Assembly: GCA_030425715.1 (NCBI GenBank)
Contig: JAUIAA010000178.1
Location: forward strand, 1-5,073
From: Bacteroidia bacterium
GTDB taxonomy: Bacteria; Bacteroidota; Bacteroidia; Flavobacteriales; Flavobacteriaceae
Direction of reading: 5' to 3'
DNA: 5,073 nt
Shown here piece after piece: positions 1 through 5,042 of this stretch. The stretch's first letter is position 1; each line of letters begins with the position of its first letter. Both the position numbers and the translations under genes were made by a program. The notes under the pieces are model-generated. The model had not been told where the DNA came from. It did not search any database and worked only from the letters and a program-made list of their open reading frames with translations.

Positions 1-442
1 TTAATAAAGAATTAAATACTTTTAATCCAGATTCACCGACTGTAACATCTCCTAAGTCTATTTGAACTTTAGAAAATTCTAAGGTTGCAAACATTCTTCT
101 CAATCGTTTACCCGGTCTAAAAATAGCTCGAGCTTTTTTAATAGTTGTGGCAATTACTTCTTCCGAAGTCTCTTTGCCCTCTCCACTCAAAGAGGTTTGC
201 AAGGTGCCTATATCACCTAGTTTAATAGATTTACCCTTTCGCATTTCGCGAATAATGGTCTTCTCTACTGCTTTAAGTACTGCATAACAGTCTGCTTCAC
301 TAACAGTAGATTGGTCGGCAATATACTCCGCCAACTCTTCAAAATTAATAGTACCATTAGCAACTGCAGTTGCATAGTACTTTCTTGGTGCAGCTAAATC
401 TCGTGGATTTACTTTTTGCTGCGTTTTAAAAAAAATAGCCAT
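1..442 (-). CDS. HU-family (HU-like) DNA-binding protein, 3' end cut by window edge
   Basis: The minus strand reads open from an ATG at 442-440 to the window edge: 147 codons and no stop, so the C-terminus is missing. The product begins MAIFFKTQQKVNPRDLAAPR and continues with an IHF/HU-type fold: an N-terminal helical half around residues 20-70 (FEELAEYIADQSTVSEAD, then AVLKAVEKTIIREMRKGKSI), a LGDIGTLQTSLS strand pair near residues 75-86, a TTIKKARAIFRPGKRLR arm region near residues 100-116, and a tail ending GESGLKVFNSLL. This is the longer HU-related type common in Bacteroidota, where the arm carries FRPGK rather than the classic NPQTG turn. Such proteins bind and bend DNA in the nucleoid; a specific role is not evident. 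No Shine-Dalgarno sequence precedes the start, which is usual in this phylum. It is transcribed away from the sugar-acid genes. The family call is confident; the exact end is unknown. Confidence 0.9.
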   Translation of the reverse strand, partial: MAIFFKTQQKVNPRDLAAPRKYYATAVANGTINFEELAEYIADQSTVSEADCYAVLKAVEKTIIREMRKGKSIKLGDIGTLQTSLSGEGKETSEEVIATTIKKARAIFRPGKRLRRMFATLEFSKVQIDLGDVTVGESGLKVFNSLL

Positions 443-466
443 GGCTAAAAATTTAAGTGAATATAA

Positions 467-496
467 CTGGTTTATAACCAGACAGGAACGATTCCT
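467..496 (-). promoter_or_regulatory. Two tandem hairpins or operator-like palindromes in the HU-like gene leader
   Basis: Two perfect dyads sit side by side. AGGAA-CGA-TTCCT occupies 484-496 and CTGGTT-TAT-AACCAG occupies 467-481, with two bases between them. On the minus strand they fall just downstream of the proposed -7 element, so they would form two small stem-loops at the very 5' end of the HU-like mRNA, about 25 bases before the ATG. They could protect the 5' end, be bound by a regulator as DNA operators (autoregulation by the HU-like protein is one option), or be chance. Both stems are short (5 and 6 bp), so this is a structural observation with an inferred role. Confidence 0.4.
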
Positions 497-502
497 ATAT
501 AT

Positions 503-510
503 CAAAATTA
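503..510 (-). promoter_or_regulatory. Probable -7 element (TAATTTTG) of the HU-like gene promoter
   Basis: On the minus strand this octamer matches the Bacteroidota -7 consensus TAnnTTTG exactly, about 60 bases upstream of the HU-like start codon. Transcription would start near 495-500. The matching -33 TTG is not clear: the expected spot holds a T-run (TAGTTTTTT on the minus strand). The assignment therefore rests on one element plus position. Confidence 0.4.
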
Positions 511-724
511 TATACAAGTCCTGACATAAAAAACTAAATAATTACTAATTGCGTGGAAAGTTTTTAACAAGTTGTTAGTTAAATTTAAATAACCTTATAT
601 AAACCATATAAATACAACAAATTAGATGCATTTAATTATGTAAAAATTGTTAAATAATAATTTAATAAAATAGGAATTTAATTGTACTTTTACTCTTAAA
701 TAAAACAACAAGTGTTAAACGATT

Positions 725-762
725 AAAGCACTTGACCTTTTTATCTCTACCACAAGTGCTTT
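725..762. repeat. Perfect 10-bp inverted repeat (AAAGCACTTG / CAAGTGCTTT), terminator-like
   Basis: AAAGCACTTG at 725-734 is exactly repeated in inverted orientation at 753-762, with an 18-base loop; on the plus strand the right arm runs into a run of five Ts ending at 764. A third copy of the CAAGTG core at 709-714 could pair with the left arm instead (8 pairs including one G-U, 709-716 with 727-734). The element lies between two divergent genes, about 280 bases from the HU-like start and 445 from the secreted-protein start, so no annotated gene is obviously terminated by it. It may end an unannotated transcript, be a protein-binding dyad, or belong to a small RNA. Confidence 0.45.
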
Positions 763-1206
763 TTGACGTGGTTACAGTTTCAAATAAATAAAATCTAATA
801 CTTCTTAAATTCCAACATAAAACTTTTTTGAATCTATTTATTCACTTTCCAACTCTCAACACCAACTCAGTACTCCACTTACAAACTAAATCTCTCATAA
901 TTAACCACTTTTCATTTCTTGCTTTGCTATATACACTTCTCTTAAAAACTCTTGTTTAAAAAACAGGTATTATTAGGGCATTCTCCTTGGAAAAATTTAT
1001 ATTTACACCCGCAAAAAAACAAGCCTAAATCACTGCATTTTTAAATAAAAAATGGGACTGATAATGGCGAAGCCGTATCATCAAATTAGCATTCAAAAAA
1101 TTGGAAAATACGGACTACTATTTTAATAATTATAAAGATCAGCTTTGAAAACGGTGAATTTAACTATAAATTAGTATCCTATTTATAAATCTTAAAATAT
1201 ATTCAA

Positions 1207-1578
1207 ATGAAATCCTTAAAAAAAATTACCGCATTATTCGTTATCCTTTTATCAAGTAGTATAATGTTTTCTCAATCGAAAAGTAAAGCCGATTTCTCTG
1301 GAAAATACCAGGCAGATATGCAATTTGTACAATTGATACCTAAAGGCGAAAATAAGTTTATTGCAAAATTTACTGGAGATTGTGAATTAACAACAAAAGT
1401 AGGTGTGATAAACAAAAAAGGAGTATTAGTAATCCCTTTCCTAGGAGAGAATCAAGAGCAGCATATGTTTATTGAAAGAACAAAGAACCAAATTAAGATT
1501 TGGAATTCAGATAATTCTCCAATGATGGCAAAGTGTAATGGAGCGACCTTAGCTGGTACTTATGAAAAAAGGGAGTAA
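1207..1578 (+). CDS. Small secreted or periplasmic protein of unknown function
   Basis: The 123-residue product starts with a clear signal peptide: MKSLKK, a hydrophobic stretch over residues 8-20 (TALFVILLSSSIM), and FSQ at 21-23, the pattern usually seen around signal peptidase I cleavage in flavobacteria. There is no lipobox cysteine. The mature part, about 100 residues, looks rich in beta strands and opens with FSGKYQADMQF (30-40) and closes with AGTYEKRE, a G-x-Y echo at both ends that would suit a small beta-barrel or sandwich. It has two cysteines, C59 and C110, which could form a disulfide in the periplasm. I do not recognise the family. The ATG at 1207 is chosen because it gives the complete signal peptide; there is no Shine-Dalgarno sequence. 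Its stop lies 34 bases before the synthase gene, so co-transcription is possible, but nothing in the protein links it to sugar-acid synthesis. Confidence 0.8.
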   Translation: MKSLKKITALFVILLSSSIMFSQSKSKADFSGKYQADMQFVQLIPKGENKFIAKFTGDCELTTKVGVINKKGVLVIPFLGENQEQHMFIERTKNQIKIWNSDNSPMMAKCNGATLAGTYEKRE

Positions 1579-1612
1579 TTTATTTTTTTAAGTAAATAAT
1601 ATAAATCATAGC

Positions 1613-3358
1613 ATGAAAGTAAGAGCAATTATTCAGGCAAGAATGTTGAGTAAAAGACTTCGAGGGAAGTCCTTAATGGCAGTAAATGGTATTCCTTTAT
1701 TGTATCGCGTAATAGATGCAGTGAAACAAAATGATTTCATTGATGAAATTACAATAGCAACTACTGATTTGATTGCTGACGATCCTATTGATGCAGCGGT
1801 AAAAGACTCAGATGTTTCTGTTTTTAGAGGGGATGCACTTGATGTGTTGAATCGTTTTGTGGAAGCCAGTAAAGATATGGATGAGCATGATATTATTGTT
1901 AGATTTACCGCTGATAACCCATTGAATGATAAAGAAATAACAAAAAATGCTTTTGATTTACATATAGAGCAAAAAGCGGATTATACACATATTCACGGAC
2001 TGTCACACATAGTACCTGAGTTTTTTTCAGTTGGGGCTTTGCGTGAAGCACATGCGCTTACAGATAGTAATTTTGACAAAGAACATGTTACGCCTTTCTT
2101 TAGGAAAAACCCAAAACTATTTAAAGTTTTAGAATTGCCCAATGATTTTGAAGGGTTACGTCCAGATTTAGATGCATATCTAACCATAGATACAGGAGAG
2201 CAGTTAGAGGCATTTGAAAGAATGTTTACCACACTTGATTTTACAGATGGACCAGATTTTGAAGCCATTTACAACTATTTGGGAGATCAAATACATTTGC
2301 CAAAGGATAGTGATAAGTTAAAAATAAAATTAGATGGGATAACGGTTGGAGAAGATTATCCAACCTATATCATAGCCGAAATTGGGCAAAACCATAATGG
2401 AGAAGTTAGATTGGCCAAACGTTTGATCGATATGGCAGTAGATTGTAGAGCCAATGCAGTAAAGTTTCAAAAAAGAGACATTCCTTCTGAATTGACCAAA
2501 GAAGCATTTGATAAGCCTTATGATAATCCAAATTCGTTTGGAAAAACTTATGGCGAACACCGTATGTTTTTGGAGTTGGATGAATCACAGCATTTAGAGC
2601 TAAAAGAGTATGCCGAAGCGAAAGGTATTACTTATTTCTGTACACCTTGTGATGTGCCTTCGGTAGAATTATTAGAAAGAATTGGTTGCCCTTTTTACAA
2701 AGTGGCATCTAGAGATTTAACAAATATTCCATTGTTAGAAGCCTTAGGAAAAACAGGAAAACCTGTAATTATTTCTACAGGTATGGCTAGTATGGAAGAT
2801 ATTGATGCAGGGATGCAAGCATTACAGCTCGGGAAAGATAAATTAATGATTTTACAATGTACTTCAGAATACCCATGTGCATTGGAGAATGTGAACCTGA
2901 AAGTAATGGATACCTTAAAAGAAAAATATGGTTTGATCACAGGCTTTTCCGATCATACTTCAGGGGTAGTGGTTTCTACAGCAGCTGCCGTTATGGGCGC
3001 AGCAATAATTGAAAAACATGTGACTTTAGATAGAACCATGAAAGGAACCGACCAACCAGGCTCTCTAGAAAAAGCAGGGCTGGCAAAGCTAGTAGACTAT
3101 ATTAGAGCTACAGAATTGGCTATAGGCGATGGTTTAAAGGTAGTAAACCCCGTTACCGAAGCAGCCAAGATTAAACTAGCTAGAAGTGTTACAAGTAAAG
3201 TAAAAATCAATAAAGGCGAGGTATTAACCGAAAATATGCTTTGTTTAAAATCTCCAGGTAATGGTATCAAATGGGTGCATAGGGATACAGTTTTAGGTAA
3301 AAAAGCCTTATTTGATATTGCGCCAGATGTAACGTTAAAGGAAGAGGATTTTGAATAG
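1613..3358 (+). CDS. Fusion of SpsF-like cytidylyltransferase and NeuB-type nonulosonic acid (9-phosphate) synthase
   Basis: This 581-residue protein joins two enzymes usually encoded separately. Residues 1-225 resemble SpsF/CMP-sugar synthetases: IIQARMLSKRLRGK at 6-19, FRGDALDVLNRF at 71-82, VRFTADNPLND at 96-106, KEHVTPFF at 156-163 and LTIDT at 190-194. Residues 242-520 are a NeuB TIM barrel that condenses phosphoenolpyruvate with a sugar: IIAEIGQNHNG at 253-263, KFQK at 284-287, CTSEYPC at 416-422, SDHT at 446-449 and IEKHVTLDR at 466-474, where H448 and H469 match the usual metal ligands. Residues 523-581 form the SAF (antifreeze-like) domain, with KGEVLTENML and LGKKA. The GKTYGEH motif at 310-316 is one I recall from animal sialate-9-phosphate synthase, so a hexose-6-phosphate substrate is plausible. 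The first domain departs from the usual GSTRLPGK signature. The product (KDN, sialic, legionaminic or another acid) cannot be fixed from sequence. It is cytoplasmic. Confidence 0.9.
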   Translation: MKVRAIIQARMLSKRLRGKSLMAVNGIPLLYRVIDAVKQNDFIDEITIATTDLIADDPIDAAVKDSDVSVFRGDALDVLNRFVEASKDMDEHDIIVRFTADNPLNDKEITKNAFDLHIEQKADYTHIHGLSHIVPEFFSVGALREAHALTDSNFDKEHVTPFFRKNPKLFKVLELPNDFEGLRPDLDAYLTIDTGEQLEAFERMFTTLDFTDGPDFEAIYNYLGDQIHLPKDSDKLKIKLDGITVGEDYPTYIIAEIGQNHNGEVRLAKRLIDMAVDCRANAVKFQKRDIPSELTKEAFDKPYDNPNSFGKTYGEHRMFLELDESQHLELKEYAEAKGITYFCTPCDVPSVELLERIGCPFYKVASRDLTNIPLLEALGKTGKPVIISTGMASMEDIDAGMQALQLGKDKLMILQCTSEYPCALENVNLKVMDTLKEKYGLITGFSDHTSGVVVSTAAAVMGAAIIEKHVTLDRTMKGTDQPGSLEKAGLAKLVDYIRATELAIGDGLKVVNPVTEAAKIKLARSVTSKVKINKGEVLTENMLCLKSPGNGIKWVHRDTVLGKKALFDIAPDVTLKEEDFE

Positions 3359-3362
3359 TTTT

Positions 3363-3404
3363 CAGTCCGAAGTTGGCAGTCTTCAGTTGGTAGGCCTTAG
3401 TTGA
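3363..3404 (+). repeat. Imperfect 14-bp tandem repeat (CAGTC...AGTTGG type)
   Basis: Two good copies, CAGTCCGAAGTTGG (3363-3376) and CAGTCTTCAGTTGG (3377-3390), are followed by a worn third copy at 3391-3404 ending AGTTGA. Similar CAGTCTTCAGTTGG-type repeats are familiar between genes of flavobacteria, often beside four-helix-bundle genes. Here they begin just after the synthase stop and lie 25 bases before the four-helix-bundle remnant. Confidence 0.7.
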
Positions 3405-3428
3405 ATAAGTTAGAAGTTAATAAAAATA

Positions 3429-3738
3429 ATGGGGTTTAGAAAATTACTAGCACATCAAAAGGGTTTTGAATTAGCTATGGAAATTTTTGAAATTTCAAAA
3501 TCATTTCCTAAAGAAAAACTTATTCTTTGACAGATCAAATCAGAAGATAATCACGTTCTGTTTGTATTAACTTAGCAGAGTCTTATAGAAAAGGATTTAT
3601 CCAAAACATTTCATAAGTAAATTGTCAGATGCAGATTCTATTGCTTTAAATATTTCAGTAACTCAATCTCATACTCTATATGAAGAACCCTTTCATTTGA
3701 TGAATATGATGATTGGATTTAAGAATAAAATCAAATAA
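3429..3738 (+). pseudogene. Broken four-helix-bundle protein gene (23S rRNA intervening-sequence protein / S23 family)
   Basis: The ATG at 3429 opens a frame reading MGFRKLLAHQKGFELAMEIF, the characteristic start of this family, but it hits TGA at 3528. The family sequence resumes in another frame from 3521 as YSLTDQIRR, meets an in-frame TAA at 3548-3550 where a serine codon (TCA) is expected, and goes on as SRSVCINLAESYRK. A second shift near 3590-3594 restores IYPKHFISKLSDADS from 3595. The rest ends at TAA 3736-3738 with HLMNMMIGF resembling the family C-terminus, but the middle (usually TQVWLDFA and following) is absent, so an internal deletion of roughly 20 codons is likely. Two single-base losses, one nonsense change and a deletion make this a dead gene. 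The family was first found in rRNA intervening sequences; its function is unsettled and members often sit inside polysaccharide clusters of Bacteroidota. It interrupts the sugar-acid operon between synthase and phosphatase. Confidence 0.88.
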
Positions 3739-3739
3739 T

Positions 3740-4297
3740 ATGCAAACTTCCAACTTCCAACTTCCATCACCCAACTTAAATACAAAACTCTTTATTACCG
3801 ATATTGATGGGGTATGGACAGATGGCGGCATGTATTATGATAAATTGGATAACGAATGGAAAAAATTCAATACATCAGATAGTGCTGGGGTATTGTTTTT
3901 AAGACTTGCAGATATAAAAACCGCGATTATTACTGGGGAGAATACTCCAATTGTACAACGAAGAGCAGAAAAATTAAAAATTACGGATTACTTTTTAGGA
4001 ATTCAAGATAAGGTGGCAGTTGCAAAACAACTCTTGGAAAAGTACGCACTCTCTTGGGAGGAAGTAGCTTATATAGGGGATGACATCAACGATATAAAAT
4101 TATTGGCAAAAGTTGGCCTAAGTGCTTGTCCGCAACAAGCACCACAGTATATCCAAAATAAAGTAGATTGGGTGTTGACCAAAAATGGAGGAGAAGGCGT
4201 TTTTCGTGAATTTGTAGAAACCTATTTGGAGCAAAAAGGAGTGTTGGAGCAAGTGATAGAGACATATTTAGCGGGTAAAAACAAATTAAATCAGTAA
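3740..4297 (+). CDS. KdsC-like HAD phosphatase, probable nonulosonate-9-phosphate (KDN-9-P type) phosphatase
   Basis: The 185-residue protein is a capless C0-type HAD phosphatase, expected to remove phosphate from the sugar acid 9-phosphate before CMP activation. Motif I is TDIDGVWTDGG (20-30; nucleophile D21, acid/base D23), motif II is the T of ITGE (64-67), motif III is K91 in GIQDK, and motif IV is YIGDDIND (111-118). NEWKKFNTSDSAG (38-50) and GGEGVFREFVE (150-160) match what I recall of the Bacteroides KDN-9-phosphate phosphatase better than KDO-8-phosphate phosphatase. Family members act as tetramers in the cytoplasm. The ATG at 3740 is preferred: the first 13 residues come from the AACTTCC repeat and lack a family counterpart, yet no ATG, GTG or TTG lies between it and the catalytic aspartates. 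A TTG at 3713 would add nine residues from inside the dead gene. The C-terminal tail repeats its own VETYLEQKG as IETYLAGKN. One base separates its stop from the next start. Confidence 0.88.
   Translation: MQTSNFQLPSPNLNTKLFITDIDGVWTDGGMYYDKLDNEWKKFNTSDSAGVLFLRLADIKTAIITGENTPIVQRRAEKLKITDYFLGIQDKVAVAKQLLEKYALSWEEVAYIGDDINDIKLLAKVGLSACPQQAPQYIQNKVDWVLTKNGGEGVFREFVETYLEQKGVLEQVIETYLAGKNKLNQ
3745..3765 (+). repeat. Three perfect tandem copies of AACTTCC
   Basis: The 7-bp unit occurs at 3745-3751, 3752-3758 and 3759-3765, and a further CCAACTT follows at 3771-3777. Its CCAACTTC is the reverse complement of GAAGTTGG at 3369-3376, so the four-helix-bundle remnant is bracketed by oppositely oriented copies of one repeat family. 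The copies lie within the first codons of the phosphatase gene and encode its residues 2-9. Confidence 0.75.
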
Positions 4298-4298
4298 C

Positions 4299-5042
4299 TT
4301 GAAAACTGGATTAATAATACAAGCCAGAAAAGGCTCAACAAGATTGCCCAATAAGATGGTACTCCCATTTTTTAATGGGAAAGGAGTTTTGGAGCTTTTA
4401 ATTGAAAAGTTGTTACAGCAGTTTCCAAAGGAACAGATTGTATTAGCCACAACAACAAACGCTCATGACGATGAGTTGGAAGCTATTTCTAAAAAGAAAC
4501 AAATTAATTGTTATCGAGGTAGTGAAACCAACGTGTTGCAACGTTTTGTTAAGGCGGCAGAAGCTTTTGGTACAGAATATATTATTCGAATTTGTGCCGA
4601 TAATCCTTTTTTAGATATACCTCATATTCATGATTTGATAAGTGAAATCGAGAAAGGTGATTTTGATTATGTGAGTTATAAAACAGAAAACGGATTACCA
4701 ACCATAAAATCTCATTTGGGTTTATTTACAGAAGCAGTTTCATTAGCTGCACTCAAAAAAGTGGCCCAATATACAAATGAAGTTTTTTACCAAGAACATG
4801 TAACCAATTTTATTTATGAAAATCCAATTCATTTCAAAATAAAATTATTGGAGTTACCAGAATATATGGATGACACCGAAACGATTCGGCTGACCTTGGA
4901 TACTAAGGAAGATTTTAAGTTGTATCAAGAATTATTCTTTTCTTTTCAAAATAAAAATACCAAAAACATCATGGATTTTATCAAAAGAGATAAAAATTTG
5001 AAAGAGAGGATGACGCGTGAAATAAATAGGCATACTAAATAA
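4299..5042 (+). CDS. SpsF-type cytidylyltransferase, probable CMP-nonulosonate synthetase (TTG start)
   Basis: The 247-residue protein belongs to the SpsF branch of CMP-sugar synthetases, which transfer CMP from CTP to a 2-keto-3-deoxy sugar acid. It carries an intact signature, IIQARKGSTRLPNK at 6-19, then YRGSETNVLQRF (72-83), IIRICADNPFLD (95-106), QEHVTNFIYENP (165-176) and IRLTLDTKEDF (196-206). The start is a TTG one base after the phosphatase stop: an in-frame TAA at 4287-4289 leaves no other start upstream, and the next ATG (residue 20) would delete the nucleotide-binding loop. Translation is thus likely coupled to the phosphatase. No Shine-Dalgarno sequence is visible. The same fold is found as the first domain of the synthase fusion upstream, and the two align along their length, but this copy keeps the canonical residues. 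It is the best candidate for the catalytic activating enzyme; an exact substrate cannot be assigned. Confidence 0.87.
   Translation: MKTGLIIQARKGSTRLPNKMVLPFFNGKGVLELLIEKLLQQFPKEQIVLATTTNAHDDELEAISKKKQINCYRGSETNVLQRFVKAAEAFGTEYIIRICADNPFLDIPHIHDLISEIEKGDFDYVSYKTENGLPTIKSHLGLFTEAVSLAALKKVAQYTNEVFYQEHVTNFIYENPIHFKIKLLELPEYMDDTETIRLTLDTKEDFKLYQELFFSFQNKNTKNIMDFIKRDKNLKERMTREINRHTK

Larger units (their letters stand above)
443..1206. other. AT-rich divergent intergenic region without a convincing gene
   Basis: These 764 bases separate the divergent HU-like and secreted-protein genes. The first third holds the HU-like promoter and leader dyads (467-510), followed by very AT-rich DNA from about 540 to 720 and the inverted repeat at 725-762. 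From about 780 to 960 the plus strand is rich in T and C, with CCAACT repeated at 849-854 and 862-867. From about 840 to 1126 there are short open stretches that look faintly coding: a cysteine-rich minus-strand frame at 942-1040 without ATG, another minus-strand frame at 842-955, and a 24-codon plus-strand ORF at 1052-1126. None has a recognisable family or start signal, so none is called as a gene. No TAnnTTTG promoter with a proper partner was found for the gene at 1207. Confidence 0.7.

Noticed and set aside
1140..1206. Promoter for the secreted-protein gene (CAGCTTTG near 1140)
   Set aside because: The first T of the TAnnTTTG consensus is missing and no TTG lies at the -33 distance.
443..1206. 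tRNA or rRNA gene in the long intergenic region
   Set aside because: No cloverleaf, CCA end, T-loop GGTTC or rRNA-like GC-rich segment is visible.
1579..1612. Terminator between the secreted-protein gene and the synthase gene
   Set aside because: There is a T-run after the stop but no stem precedes it.
1993..2940. Minus-strand open reading frames within the synthase gene (such as 1993-2268, 2330-2560, 2695-2940)
   Set aside because: They are low-complexity, serine- or hydrophobic-rich antisense translations of a clearly coding plus-strand gene, with no recognisable domain.
3713..3739. Upstream TTG start adding nine residues to the phosphatase
   Set aside because: It lies inside the four-helix-bundle remnant in another frame, its extra residues have no family counterpart, and an ATG is available at 3740.
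3363..3765. CRISPR-like repeat array
   Set aside because: The units are 7 and 14 bp, tandem without unique spacers, and no cas gene is present.
3740..5042. A KDO (KdsC plus KdsB) pathway instead of a nonulosonic acid pathway
   Set aside because: The synthase is NeuB-type with a SAF domain, not KdsA, and the cytidylyltransferases are SpsF-type; the phosphatase motifs also fit the KDN-9-phosphate type better.
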